From Actinomadura rifamycini DSM 43936 (GTDB lineage: Bacteria > Actinomycetota > Actinomycetes > Streptosporangiales > Streptosporangiaceae), in NCBI RefSeq assembly GCF_000425065.1, contig NZ_AULB01000016.1, positions 1-64,000 of the forward strand: DNA of 64,000 nt, given 5' to 3'. The notes beneath the pieces are model-generated. The model was not told where the DNA came from. It saw only the letters and a list, made by a program, of their open reading frames with translations, and did not search any database. The translations under genes and the position numbers were made by a program. This document shows positions 1 through 8,537 of the stretch, piece after piece (position 1 is the first letter of the stretch; each line of letters begins with the position of its first letter).

Positions 1-378
1 TTGCGTCCTCATCGACCCTGCGAACGTTCGCAACGTGACGCCGAACCGCCGCTGGTGGGTCGTCATCTCGTGCTCTCGTCGCCCATACGAGAGATCACAA
101 CGCATCAGTGGGGACGGCTGCACGCACCGTTTGTGCCTTAGCGGCCCTGTGAGGTGCCGCATTTATAGCGGTCCAGCTGCGCTTGAGACCTCATTGAGAA
201 GGCTTGGGGGGGCCTGCGCCACTGTTCATCGCCGGGTCGCTGCACATGCCGCGAGGTGGTGTGGCGTGGGCCACAGTCTCGCATGGTCGCACGGAGACTG
301 ATTGACATCTGGTTGACGTGCGATCTTGAAGGCGTGATCGCTACGCGTGCTGCAGGGCTCTGACCTGCGGAGACTGTG
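1..378. other. non-coding stretch beside tRNA-Gly
   Basis: I see no convincing gene here. The one open frame on the plus strand, at 35-301, has atypical codon use, no ribosome binding site and a composition unlike any family I know. The stretch looks less G+C-rich than the rest of the window. It contains a perfect 14-bp palindrome (TGCGAACGTTCGCA, 19-32) and a hairpin with 7-bp arms (73-79 with 87-93). It abuts the 3' end of the tRNA gene, which is the side where integrative elements normally insert. Confidence 0.5.
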
Positions 379-379
379 G

Positions 380-450
380 AGCGGGTGACGGGAATCGAAC
401 CCGCGCTGTCAGCTTGGGAAGCTGAAGTTCTACCATTGAACTACACCCGC
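380..450 (-). tRNA. tRNA-Gly (anticodon CCC)
   Basis: Read on the minus strand, the 71-nt sequence folds as a cloverleaf. The acceptor stem GCGGGTG/CACCCGC is perfect. The anticodon stem TCAGC/GCTGA encloses the loop TTCCCAA, so the anticodon is CCC, and the T-arm carries GGTTCGATTCC. CCA is not encoded. A possible -10 (TACGAT, read at 487-482) lies 32 nt upstream. The gene decodes GGG glycine codons. Confidence 0.95.
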
Positions 451-528
451 GTGGGACGGGGTTGCCGTCCATGCTTGCGCCATCGTACCGGATCGGCGGG
501 GGGTGTGTGGACCGGGTAGCTTTTTCGC

Positions 529-1104
529 GTGCTGCTCTCCGATCGCGATATCAGGTCCGAGCTCGAGTCCGGGCGGGTCAAGATCGACCCGTACGAGCCG
601 AGCATGGTTCAGCCGTCCAGTGTGGACGTGCGGCTGGACCGGTACTTCCGGGTGTTCGAGAACCACAAGTACCCGCACATCGACCCGGCGATGGAGCAAC
701 CGGACCTGACGCGGCCGGTGGAGGTGGAGTCGGACGAGGCGTTCGTGCTGCACCCCGGGGAGTTCGTGCTCGCGTCGACGTTCGAGGTGTTCGGGCTGCC
801 GGACGATCTGGCGGCGCGGCTCGAGGGGAAGAGCTCGCTCGGACGGCTCGGGCTGCTGACGCACTCGACGGCGGGGTGGATCGACCCGGGGTTCAGCGGT
901 CACGTGACGTTGGAGCTGTCGAACGTGGCGACGCTGCCGATCAAGCTGTGGCCCGGGATGAAGATCGGGCAGATGTGTCTGTTCCGGACGAGTTCGCCGG
1001 CCGAGTATCCGTACGGGTCGCGGGAGTACGGGTCGCGCTACCAGGACCAGCGGGGGCCGACGCCGTCGCGGTCGTACCTGAACTTCCACCGCACAAAGGT
1101 GTGA
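529..1104 (+). CDS. dcd: dCTP deaminase (probably bifunctional, dUMP-forming)
   Basis: The 191-aa protein deaminates dCTP. Actinobacterial members such as the M. tuberculosis enzyme also hydrolyse the product to dUMP, so this one probably supplies dUMP for thymidylate synthesis in the cytoplasm. It begins [15 protein letters not shown] and carries the family motif around [20 protein letters not shown] (about residues 103-122), followed by [15 protein letters not shown] with the conserved Glu. The C-terminal lid ([11 protein letters not shown]) is present. The length matches the family. The start is GTG; no strong Shine-Dalgarno (SD) sequence is visible. The gene lies divergently beside tRNA-Gly, and nothing suggests co-transcription with the ABC transporter that follows. 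Confidence 0.95.
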   Translation: MLLSDRDIRSELESGRVKIDPYEPSMVQPSSVDVRLDRYFRVFENHKYPHIDPAMEQPDLTRPVEVESDEAFVLHPGEFVLASTFEVFGLPDDLAARLEGKSSLGRLGLLTHSTAGWIDPGFSGHVTLELSNVATLPIKLWPGMKIGQMCLFRTSSPAEYPYGSREYGSRYQDQRGPTPSRSYLNFHRTKV

Positions 1105-1303
1105 ACGTGTCTGTTTTGTGACCCTAACGTGACTGAACTCACCAAAAGATGAAACATGTTCCCTCAGCAGGTAGTTTCGGGCGACGCAGAGTGTTGGCGT
1201 TCGCTTGACAGTCTCTTTACGTGAGTCTCGTCGAGTCCGGGCGCCTGGACGTGTAGGCGACCCGTTTCCGCGCCGGTTGGACGTGGGAACCCGGAAGGAG
1301 ATC
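1105..1303 (+). promoter_or_regulatory. promoter region of the betaine-type ABC operon
   Basis: These 199 bp separate dcd from the transporter operon and look A+T-richer than the flanking genes. A consensus -35 (TTGACA) lies at 1205-1210, but no good -10 follows at 17 bp, so the exact promoter is uncertain. An in-frame upstream start at 1205 would lengthen the ATPase by 33 residues of unrelated, Arg-rich sequence. Confidence 0.4.
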
Positions 1304-2554
1304 GTGTCCATACTCCGCGCGGAAGGCGTCACAAAGTTGTTCGGCCGCAAGGCGGCCGAGGCTCAACGGAGGATCAAGAACGGCGCGGGCCTTGAGGAGG
1401 TCCGCAAGCTCGGCGTCACGCCCGCTGTGGTCGACGCGACGTTCGAGGTGGAGCAGGGCGAGATCTTCGTGGTCATGGGGCTGTCGGGCTCCGGGAAGTC
1501 CACGTTGATCCGGATGCTGAACGGGCTGCTGCCGGCGACGGCGGGCAGCATCGAGATCGACGGCGAGGACATCGCCAAACTGTCGCCGAAGGCCCTGCGG
1601 GCCGCGCGGCAGAACAAGGTCAGCATGGTGTTCCAGCACTTCGCGCTCTTCCCTCACCGAACGGTTCTGGCGAACGCCGCGTACGGGCTCGAGGTTCGTG
1701 GTGTCGCGAAGGAAGAACGTGAGAAGACCGCCCGCGAGTTCCTGAAGTTGGTCGGCCTGGAGGGCTGGGAGAGCAAGCTTCCGGGGCAGTTGTCGGGCGG
1801 GATGAAGCAGCGCGTCGGGCTCGCCCGGGCTTTGGCGTCGGGCACCGACATCATTCTGATGGACGAGGCGTTCAGCGCCCTCGACCCGCTGATCCGGCGG
1901 GAGGTCCAGGATCTGCTGCTGGACCTGCAGTCGCGGTTCGGCAAGACGATCGTGTTCATCACGCACGACCTGAACGAGGCCATGCGGATCGGCGACCGCA
2001 TCGCGGTGATGCGCGAGGGGCGGATCGTCCAGATCGGCACCGCCGAGGAGATCCTGACCGATCCGGCGAACGACTACGTCGCCCAGTTCGTCGCGGACGT
2101 GGACCGTACCAGGGTGCTGACCGCGTCGTCGGTCATGGAGAAGCCGCTGGTCACGGTGCTCGCGACGACGGGTCCGCGGACGGCGCTGCGGACGATGCGC
2201 GAGCACCAGACGTCCGCCGCGTTCGTGGTGACGAAGGACCGCAAGCTGCGGGGCCGGGTGCGGGCGGCGAAGGTGGCCGACGCGGTGCAGGACGGCGTCG
2301 ACAAGCTCGACGGCCTGATCGACGCGGAGGATCCGGAGCCGGTGTCGCCGGACACCCCGGTGGCGGAGCTGTTCGCGCGGTGCGCGGAGAGCGACCTGCC
2401 GGTGCCGGTGGCCGATGAGGACGGGACGCTGCTGGGCGTGATCCCGCGGGTGACGCTGCTGGCGGCGCTCGGCGCGATCAACACGCAGGTGGACGACGCG
2501 GTGGTGCAGGACGTCGTGGCGCCCGAGCCCGCGCTGAGCAAGGAGCAGGCGTGA
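1304..2554 (+). CDS. proV: glycine betaine/proline ABC transporter, ATP-binding subunit
   Basis: This 416-aa ATPase powers an importer for compatible solutes such as glycine betaine or proline. Visible motifs are Walker A (GLSGSGKST), the Q-loop (VFQHFALFPHRT), the signature LSGGMKQRVGLARALA, Walker B (IILMDEAFSALDP) and the switch His (FITHD). The C-terminal third carries a pair of CBS domains, which sense ionic strength or nucleotides in OpuA/ProV proteins. I chose the GTG at 1304 because AAGGAG sits five bases upstream and the protein then starts at the family's usual N-terminus. Its stop overlaps the permease start, so the two are translationally coupled. The exact substrate is not visible. 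Confidence 0.9.
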   Translation: MSILRAEGVTKLFGRKAAEAQRRIKNGAGLEEVRKLGVTPAVVDATFEVEQGEIFVVMGLSGSGKSTLIRMLNGLLPATAGSIEIDGEDIAKLSPKALRAARQNKVSMVFQHFALFPHRTVLANAAYGLEVRGVAKEEREKTAREFLKLVGLEGWESKLPGQLSGGMKQRVGLARALASGTDIILMDEAFSALDPLIRREVQDLLLDLQSRFGKTIVFITHDLNEAMRIGDRIAVMREGRIVQIGTAEEILTDPANDYVAQFVADVDRTRVLTASSVMEKPLVTVLATTGPRTALRTMREHQTSAAFVVTKDRKLRGRVRAAKVADAVQDGVDKLDGLIDAEDPEPVSPDTPVAELFARCAESDLPVPVADEDGTLLGVIPRVTLLAALGAINTQVDDAVVQDVVAPEPALSKEQA

Positions 2555-3426
2555 GTACGGGCATGGCGGTGGAGCTGCCGCGTCTCGAGGTCGGCGAGTG
2601 GTTCTCGACGGTCGTCGACTGGTGCAACGACAATCTGGGCTGGCTGTTCGACGGCATCGTGACGGTCGGCGAGGCGACCGTGGAGGGCCTCGCGGACGGG
2701 CTGCTGGCGCTGCCGCCGCTGGTGCTGATCGCGATCCTGGCGCTCATCGGGCTGTTCGTGGCGGGCTGGAAGGTCGGCCTGTTCGCGCTGCTCGGGTTCA
2801 TGCTGATCGACAGCATCGAGCTGTGGGAGCCGGCGATGGACACGCTGGCGCTGGTGCTGGTGTCGGCGGTGGTGGCGGTGGTCATCTCGATCCCGCTCGG
2901 CATCGCGGCGGCGCGCAACGACATGGTGAGCCGGGCGTTGCGGCCGGTGCTGGACCTGATGCAGACGATGCCGGCGTTCGTCTACCTGATCCCGGCGATC
3001 TTCTTCTTCAGCATCGGGCCGGTGCCGGGCATGGTCGCGACGGTGATCTTCGCGATGCCGCCGGGCGTCCGGCTGACCGAGCTGGGCATCCGCGGCGTCG
3101 ACCCGGAGATGGTCGAGGCCGGCGAGGCGTTCGGGACGCCGTCGGGCCGGATCCTCACCCGGATCCAGATCCCGCTCGCGATGCCGTCGATCATGGCGGG
3201 CGTCAACCAGTTGATCATGCTGTCGCTGTCCATGGTCGTGATCGCGGGCATGGTCGGCGCGGGCGGCCTCGGCGAGGTGGTGCTGGGCGGGATCCAGCGC
3301 GTGGACGTCGCCGCCGGGTTCGAGGGCGGCATCGCCGTCGTCGTGCTCGCCATTTTCCTGGACCGGCTGACCGGTGCCCTGGGCGACCGCTCGAGCGTCT
3401 CGCGCGCCGCGGCGGTCGGGATCTAG
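2551..3426 (+). CDS. proW: glycine betaine/proline ABC transporter, permease subunit
   Basis: The 291-aa integral membrane protein forms the translocation channel. It has about six hydrophobic segments. The cytoplasmic coupling loop (EAGEAFGTPSGRILTRIQIPLA, written here only as key residues E-A-F-G-T-P and I-P-L-A, about residues 190-211) matches the EAA motif of binding-protein-dependent permeases. The GTG start overlaps the ATPase stop by four bases. The binding protein follows 35 bp downstream, completing a three-gene ProU/OpuA-type cassette. Confidence 0.9.
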   Translation: MSTGMAVELPRLEVGEWFSTVVDWCNDNLGWLFDGIVTVGEATVEGLADGLLALPPLVLIAILALIGLFVAGWKVGLFALLGFMLIDSIELWEPAMDTLALVLVSAVVAVVISIPLGIAAARNDMVSRALRPVLDLMQTMPAFVYLIPAIFFFSIGPVPGMVATVIFAMPPGVRLTELGIRGVDPEMVEAGEAFGTPSGRILTRIQIPLAMPSIMAGVNQLIMLSLSMVVIAGMVGAGGLGEVVLGGIQRVDVAAGFEGGIAVVVLAIFLDRLTGALGDRSSVSRAAAVGI

Positions 3427-3461
3427 ACCGGTCAGGTACGCAACACAAGGAAAGGACGGGC

Positions 3462-4346
3462 ATGCGCCTGAAATTCAAGGGTCTTGCGGTCGGGGCGATG
3501 GCTCTGACGCTCGCTTTCGGCACCGCCGCGTGCGGGTCGGGGGACTCCGGCGGCGGGGACGACAAGAAGATCACGATCGGCATGGTCTCGGGCTGGGCCG
3601 AGGGCGAGGCCGCCACGCACCTGTGGGACAAGCTGCTCACGGACAAGGGCTACGAGGTCGAGGTCAAGACGCTCGACACCGGGCCGCTGTACACGGGCAT
3701 GGCGCAGGGCGACGTGGACCTGTTCCTCGACGCCTGGCTGCCGGGCACGCACGAGGACTACTGGGAGCAGTACGGCGACAAGCTGGAGAAGGTCGGGTCG
3801 TGGTACGACTCGGCGCCGCTGACGATCGCCGTGCCGGAGTACTCGCCGCTGAAGTCCCTGGAGGACCTGAAGGGCAAGCACGGGGAGTACGACGGGACGA
3901 TCGTCGGCATCGAGCAGAGCTCGGGCCTGTTCCGGGTGTCCTCGAAGGAGATGCTCCCGGCGTACGGGCTGGACGACGAGTGGAAGGTGAAGACGTCGTC
4001 GACGCCGGCGATGCTCACCGAGCTCCAGAAGGCGATCGACGCCAAGGAGAACATCGTCGTCACGCTGTGGCGGCCGCACTGGGCGTACGCGAAGTTCCCG
4101 ATCCGCGACCTGGAGGACCCGAAGGGCGCCATGGGCAAGCCCGACGGCATCTTCACCGTCGCGCGTGAGGGCTTCGGCGAGGACCAGGCGGAGGTCGCCG
4201 GCTGGCTGAAGAAGTTCAAGATGGACGACCAGCAGCTGGGGTCGCTCGAAGACCTCCTGGAGAACAAGTACAAGGGCAAGCCCGAGCAGGCCGTGGACGA
4301 GTGGCTGAAGGCGAACCCGAACTTCGCGACGTCCATGACGGGCTGA
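3462..4346 (+). CDS. proX: glycine betaine/proline ABC transporter, substrate-binding lipoprotein
   Basis: The 294-aa protein is the extracellular solute receptor of the importer. It has a signal peptide with a lipobox (FGTAAC, Cys about residue 25), so it should be anchored to the outer face of the membrane. The mature part begins with ITIGMVSGWAEGEAATHLW, typical of the OpuAC family, whose Trp residues form the aromatic cage for the quaternary amine. The ATG at 3462 is preceded by GGAAAGGA at about eight bases. It is the last gene of the operon; a perfect terminator hairpin follows. Confidence 0.9.
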   Translation: MRLKFKGLAVGAMALTLAFGTAACGSGDSGGGDDKKITIGMVSGWAEGEAATHLWDKLLTDKGYEVEVKTLDTGPLYTGMAQGDVDLFLDAWLPGTHEDYWEQYGDKLEKVGSWYDSAPLTIAVPEYSPLKSLEDLKGKHGEYDGTIVGIEQSSGLFRVSSKEMLPAYGLDDEWKVKTSSTPAMLTELQKAIDAKENIVVTLWRPHWAYAKFPIRDLEDPKGAMGKPDGIFTVAREGFGEDQAEVAGWLKKFKMDDQQLGSLEDLLENKYKGKPEQAVDEWLKANPNFATSMTG

Positions 4347-4395
4347 TCGCGCGCCGCTGAACGTCCCTCCCGACCTGGGACGTTACGAGGGGTGT

Positions 4396-4431
4396 CAGAG
4401 GGCCGTCCGGTGCGAACCGGACGGCCCTCTG
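4396..4431. terminator. bidirectional terminator hairpin
   Basis: A perfect 16-bp stem (4396-4411 with 4416-4431) is capped by the tetraloop GCGA. It lies between the convergent ABC transporter operon and the ZIP transporter gene, so it can serve both. There is no U-tract, as is usual in high-G+C actinomycetes. Confidence 0.85.
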
Positions 4432-4445
4432 CCGTTGCCGGGCGT

Positions 4446-5204
4446 TCAGTGGGCGATCCCGGCGACGAGCAGGACGGCGAGGAGGCCGAGGCCGGTCGCG
4501 CAGAGGGTGAGGACGCGGGGGTGGCGGCTGTGGGCCTCGGGGAGGATCTCGGCGGCGGCGAGGTAGAGCAGGACCCCGGCGAACAGCCCGAGGTAGGGGC
4601 CGAGGACGGCGTCGGGGACGGTGCCGAGGGTGGTGAGCGCGGCGCCGGCGATGGGGGCGAGGGCGTCGGCGAGCAGGAGCGCGAGGGCGGGGCGGCGGTC
4701 GGTGCGGCGCAGCGACGCGGCGGTGAAGGTGTTGAAGCCGTCGGCGAAGTCGTGGGTGATGACGGCGAGGGTGACGGCGACGCCGACGTCCCGGCCGGAC
4801 TGGAAGCCGAGCCCGATGCTGATGCCGTCGACGAGGCTGTGCAGGACGAGCGCGAGGGCGGCGAGCAGGCCCGCCCGGGAGCCGGGGCCGTGCCCGGGGC
4901 CGTGCCCGTGGGCGTGGACGTGCGGGGCGTACTCGTCCTCGTGGGCGCGGTGGATCGCGACGGCCTGCTCGACGACGTGCAGCAGCAGGAATCCGGCGGC
5001 GAACCCGATCATGGGGGCGGGGACGCCGAGGGGGTGGGCGTCCGCGAGGTCGAGGGACTCGGGGATGAGGTCGAACGCGACGACGCCGAGCATGAGGCCG
5101 CCGGCGAGGCCGAGGACGAGGTGCCGGTGGTCGCGGACGCGCATGGCCGCGAGCCCGCCCGCGAGCGTCATGGCGAACGCGAGCACGGAGACGAGGACGG
5201 CCAT
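4446..5204 (-). CDS. ZIP-family divalent metal transporter
   Basis: This 252-aa polytopic membrane protein should import zinc or a related divalent metal. It shows eight hydrophobic segments. A histidine-rich loop (HVHAHGHGPGHGPG, about residues 94-107) lies between segments three and four, where ZIP proteins carry their metal-binding loop. Segment four has the core motif HSLVDGISIG and segment five has HDFADGFN, which supply the conserved metal-site residues. The gene stands alone between two hairpins. Zinc is the likeliest substrate, but iron or manganese cannot be excluded. Confidence 0.88.
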   Translation of the reverse strand: MAVLVSVLAFAMTLAGGLAAMRVRDHRHLVLGLAGGLMLGVVAFDLIPESLDLADAHPLGVPAPMIGFAAGFLLLHVVEQAVAIHRAHEDEYAPHVHAHGHGPGHGPGSRAGLLAALALVLHSLVDGISIGLGFQSGRDVGVAVTLAVITHDFADGFNTFTAASLRRTDRRPALALLLADALAPIAGAALTTLGTVPDAVLGPYLGLFAGVLLYLAAAEILPEAHSRHPRVLTLCATGLGLLAVLLVAGIAH

Positions 5205-5283
5205 GAGCCGGTCTCTACCCGCGTGGATCTTCCTACCTGTTCATGGCGCGCCCCAGAACGCTTGACCTTCCGGTCCATGCGAA

Positions 5284-5318
5284 CGGCCCCGCCCCCGGAC
5301 GAACCGGGGACGGGGCCG
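5284..5318 (-). terminator. terminator hairpin of the EtfD-like gene
   Basis: Arms at 5284-5298 and 5304-5318 pair with one mismatch in 15 around a five-base loop. The hairpin starts 15 bp beyond the stop codon of the minus-strand gene at 5334. Confidence 0.75.
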
Positions 5319-5333
5319 CGTGCGGCTTGCGGG

Positions 5334-7481
5334 TCACTCGGCCGCGACGGGCTCCTTCTCGGGGGCGCTGCCCTCGCCCTTGATGGAGCGGATCAGGAGC
5401 TGGGAGACGTCCACGACTTCCAGGGACTCCTTGGCCGCGCCCTCGTTCTTCTTCTCGTTGATGGCGTCGCCGAGCATGACGAGGCAGAACGGGCACGCGG
5501 TGGAGACGGTGTCGGGGTTGGTCTCCAGCGCCTCGTCGACGCGCTCGGTGTTGATGCGCTTGCCGATGCGCTCTTCCATCCACATCCGGGCGCCGCCGGC
5601 GCCGCAGCAGAAGCCGCGGTCCTTGTGCCGGTGCATCTCCTGGGTCTTGACGCCGGGGACGGTCGCCATGATGTCGCGCGGCTGCTTGTAGACCTTGTTG
5701 TGGCGGCCCAGGAAGCAGGGGTCGTGGTAGGTGATGTTCTCCTCGATCGGGGCGACCGGGGTGAGCTTGCCCTCCTCGACCAGGTGCGCGAGCAGCTGGG
5801 TGTGGTGGACGACCTCGTAGTTCCCGCCGATCTGCGGGTACTCGTTGGCCAGGGTGTTGAAGCAGTGCGGGCAGGTCGCGACGATCTTCTTGACGCCCGC
5901 GTCGTTCAGGGTCTCGACGTTCTGCTGGCCGAGCATCTGGAACACGAACTCCATGCCCAGGCGGCGGGCCGGGTCACCGGTGCAGGCTTCCATCGGGCCG
6001 AGCACGGCGAACTTGACGCCCGCGATGTGCAGCAGCTCGGCGACGGCCTTGGTGGTCTTCTTGGCCCGGTCCTCCAGGGCGCCGGCGCAGCCGACCCAGA
6101 ACAGGTACTCGGTGTCCTCGGAGACCTTGTCGTCGACGACCTCGACCTCGAAGTCGAGCTCCTCGATCCACTCGAGGCGCTTCATCTCGGACATGCCCCA
6201 CGGGTTGCCCTTGTTCTCGAGGTTCTTCAGCATGACGCCGGCCTCGGACGGGAACGAGGACTCGATCATCACCTGGAAGCGGCGCATGTCCAGGATGTGG
6301 TCGATGTGCTCGATGTCGACCGGGCACTGCTCGACGCACGCGCCGCAGTTGGTGCAGGACCACAGGACGTCCGGGTGGATGACGCCGTCGTCGGCGACGA
6401 GCTCCTTGTCCACCTGCATGGCGAGCTTCTGCTCGTCGGTGAACTTCTCGCGCTCCTCCTCGGAGGCGAGCATGTAGGGGGCCTTGGCCAGGGCGTGGTC
6501 GCGCAGCTCCAGGATGACCATCTTGGGCGACAGCGGCTTGCCGGTGTTCCAGGCGGGGCACTGCGACTGGCAGCGACCGCACTCGGTGCAGGTCGCCATG
6601 TCGAGGAAGCCCTTCCAGGTGAAGTCCTCGATCTTGCCGCGGCCGAAGACGTCCTCGTCGGGGTCGGCCTCCTCGAAGTCGAGCGGCTTGCCGCCCGACA
6701 TCATCGGCTGCGCGGCGCCCAGGCCGTCCGGGCGGCGCTTGAACATGACGTTCAGCGGCGCCAGGAAGATGTGCAGGTGCTTGGAGTTGACGACGAACAC
6801 CAGGAAGATGAACGCGACGCCGATGTGCGCCAGCAGGCCGACGGCTTCCAGCACGTGCAGGGTGTCGTCCGACATGCCGTCGAACAGGTTCCCGGTCAGG
6901 TGGGAGAAGTACGCGGCGCCGCTGTAGCCGAAGTTGCCGCGCGCGACCTCGACGCCCCGGAAGAAGAACATCGTCCAGATCACGTTGAAGATCATGAACA
7001 GCGTGATCCAGGCGCCGGACAGGTGCGAGCCCTTGAACCGGGACTGGCGGCCGATGCGCTTGGGCGAGTTCTTGACGCGGATGGCGGTGAAGACGGCCAG
7101 GCCCGCGAAGCACGCGAGGGCGATGGTGTCCTGGACGAACCCGATGGGGCCCCACGTCTGCAGGAACGGGATGTGCGCCTCGAGCCCGAACAGGAGCTGC
7201 ACGGCCGCTTCGAGGTAGACGGTGGCGAGCAGGAAGAACGCCCACATGACCGCGAAGTGCGCGGCGCCGGCGATCGTCCACTTCAGCAGCTTGCGCTGCC
7301 CCAGGACCTCGACGGCCTGGCCCTCGACTGCCTTCTTGGGCTCGCGCTTGACCTGAAGCGTCCGCTCCGGGTCGGGCTGCCCGACCTTGGCGGTCTTGTA
7401 CAGGAACAGCACCCGCCGCCCCGCGAGCGCCAGCGTGACCGCCAGTCCGGCGAGCCCGATGATCAACGTGATCCAGTACAC
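5334..7481 (-). CDS. etfD: EtfD-like membrane Fe-S oxidoreductase
   Basis: The 715-aa protein resembles the heterodisulfide-reductase-like family that includes Rv0338c, named EtfD in M. tuberculosis, where it passes electrons from fatty-acid beta-oxidation through EtfBA to the membrane. An N-terminal domain of about five membrane helices (NarI-like, residues 1-245) precedes two 4Fe-4S motifs (CTECGRCQSQCP near 300, CTNCGACVEQCP near 380). Two cysteine-rich CCG domains follow, with CPHCF, DPCFLGRHN and GFCCGAGG. The GTG start is chosen because AGGAGG lies eight bases upstream. Nearby thiolase and hydroxyacyl-CoA dehydrogenase genes agree with a beta-oxidation role. A perfect inverted repeat 78 bp upstream suggests control by a repressor. 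Confidence 0.85.
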   Translation of the reverse strand: MYWITLIIGLAGLAVTLALAGRRVLFLYKTAKVGQPDPERTLQVKREPKKAVEGQAVEVLGQRKLLKWTIAGAAHFAVMWAFFLLATVYLEAAVQLLFGLEAHIPFLQTWGPIGFVQDTIALACFAGLAVFTAIRVKNSPKRIGRQSRFKGSHLSGAWITLFMIFNVIWTMFFFRGVEVARGNFGYSGAAYFSHLTGNLFDGMSDDTLHVLEAVGLLAHIGVAFIFLVFVVNSKHLHIFLAPLNVMFKRRPDGLGAAQPMMSGGKPLDFEEADPDEDVFGRGKIEDFTWKGFLDMATCTECGRCQSQCPAWNTGKPLSPKMVILELRDHALAKAPYMLASEEEREKFTDEQKLAMQVDKELVADDGVIHPDVLWSCTNCGACVEQCPVDIEHIDHILDMRRFQVMIESSFPSEAGVMLKNLENKGNPWGMSEMKRLEWIEELDFEVEVVDDKVSEDTEYLFWVGCAGALEDRAKKTTKAVAELLHIAGVKFAVLGPMEACTGDPARRLGMEFVFQMLGQQNVETLNDAGVKKIVATCPHCFNTLANEYPQIGGNYEVVHHTQLLAHLVEEGKLTPVAPIEENITYHDPCFLGRHNKVYKQPRDIMATVPGVKTQEMHRHKDRGFCCGAGGARMWMEERIGKRINTERVDEALETNPDTVSTACPFCLVMLGDAINEKKNEGAAKESLEVVDVSQLLIRSIKGEGSAPEKEPVAAE

Positions 7482-7867
7482 TGTTCCGTCCTCCTGGGTA
7501 CGGGCGATGGCAGTCAGCGTAGGGCTCGTGACAGACTGCACCTCATCCGGGTCCCGAATACTACTCGGTAGTAGCTTATGCGTCACACACGCTGGTCGGC
7601 ACCGTCGCAGACCAGGACGGAGCGTACCCGGCGGCCCCCCGCCCGGTACACGGCGCCCACGGTCGAAGCGGTACCCGCTGTCCCCGCCACAACCGCCCTG
7701 TGCGCGCGCACAGCCCACCGCCGTTCCCGCCCTGCCCGCGGCGCGGCCCTCGCGCACGCGCGATCCTCCGCTCCGACTATCGATGAGTTCCGCGCCGTCC
7801 GGCGGTCCGCATCCTGAAGACCGGGACACGACCGGCCGGTCTCCCCGCCGTCCACGGAGGATGCACG
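7482..7867. other. intergenic region upstream of the EtfD-like gene
   Basis: These 386 bp separate the divergent EtfD-like and TIGR03086 genes. I see no gene. The small plus-strand frame at 7578-7817 is Arg/Pro-rich shadow sequence without a ribosome site. The region holds the operator-like repeat listed separately and a perfect 16-bp palindrome, CTGTGCGCGCGCACAG (7698-7713). Confidence 0.5.
7559..7573. promoter_or_regulatory. putative operator upstream of the EtfD-like gene
   Basis: TACTAC-TCG-GTAGTA is an inverted repeat with perfect 6-bp arms, 78 bp upstream of the EtfD-like start codon. Its size and symmetry suit a TetR-type regulator. No regulator gene lies beside it, so the binding protein is unknown. 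Confidence 0.5.
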
Positions 7868-8494
7868 ATGACGCCGACCGCCGACCACGGCCCCGCGGCC
7901 CGCCGCCTGGCCGGGCTGCTCGCCGCGATCCCCGACTCCGCGCTGGCCATGCCGACGCCCTGCCCGGACATGGACCTCGCCGCGCTGCTCGACCACGTCC
8001 ACGGCCTGTCGATCGCGTTCGCGATGGCCGCCGCCAAGGACCGTCCCGAGGGCGGCTCCCCGCCGCCGTCCGCCGCCGCCGCGAACCTGGCGCCCGACTG
8101 GCGGGTGCGGATCCCCGCGGCGCTGGACGCGCTCGCCGCGGCCTGGCGCGTCCCCGGGGCCCGCGAGGGGACGACGGAGGCCGGGGGCATCGAGATGCCG
8201 GGCGACGTCGCCGCGAGCGTCGCGCTGAACGAGATCGTCGTGCACGGCTGGGACGTCGCGCGCGCCACCGGCCAGCCCTACGACGCCGGGACGGACGAGG
8301 TGGAGGCGTGCCTCGCGTTCGTCGGGCCGTCCGTCGAGGAGAGCGGCGGCGCGGGGATCGAGGGGCTGTTCGGCCCGGCGGTCGCGGTGCCGGCGGACGC
8401 CGGGCCGCTCGACCGGCTGATCGCGCTGACCGGAAGGGACCCGGCCTGGACGCCGCCCCACGGCTCCCCCGTGCGGCGGACCCCGGCGCCCTGA
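7868..8494 (+). CDS. TIGR03086-type metal-binding (mycothiol-dependent-like) protein
   Basis: The 208-aa protein belongs to the TIGR03086/DinB-like helical-bundle group, relatives of mycothiol-dependent maleylpyruvate isomerase. Family marks are TPCPDMDLAALLDHVHG near residue 30, with the metal-ligand His in LLDHVHG, and EIVVHGWDVARATGQP near 125, with the second His. No member of this exact subfamily has a settled reaction that I can name. The ATG at 7868 has GGAGG seven bases upstream; an out-of-frame ATG lies just before it. The gene stands alone, divergent from etfD and convergent with the thiolase. Confidence 0.75.
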   Translation: MTPTADHGPAARRLAGLLAAIPDSALAMPTPCPDMDLAALLDHVHGLSIAFAMAAAKDRPEGGSPPPSAAAANLAPDWRVRIPAALDALAAAWRVPGAREGTTEAGGIEMPGDVAASVALNEIVVHGWDVARATGQPYDAGTDEVEACLAFVGPSVEESGGAGIEGLFGPAVAVPADAGPLDRLIALTGRDPAWTPPHGSPVRRTPAP

Positions 8495-8537
8495 ACGCGG
8501 GCACCGGGGTCCGGGGCGGTCCGGGAGGGACCCGGGG

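Noticed and set aside
19..32. Palindrome TGCGAACGTTCGCA as an SOS (LexA) box
   Set aside because: Actinobacterial LexA boxes have the half-sites CGAAC and GTTCG separated by four bases; here they abut without a spacer, and no DNA-repair gene is next to it.
35..301. 88-codon plus-strand frame near the left edge
   Set aside because: Composition rich in Arg, Cys and His, no ribosome site, no recognisable motif.
4392..7571. 1059-codon plus-strand open frame opposite the ZIP and EtfD genes
   Set aside because: It is antisense to two genes with clear family motifs, has a repetitive Val/Glu/Gly/Asp composition and no ribosome site. Long shadow frames are expected in such G+C-rich DNA.
8495..8537. 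Terminator between the TIGR03086 and thiolase genes
   Set aside because: GGTCC/GGACC-like repeats are present, but the arms do not pair well enough to call a hairpin.
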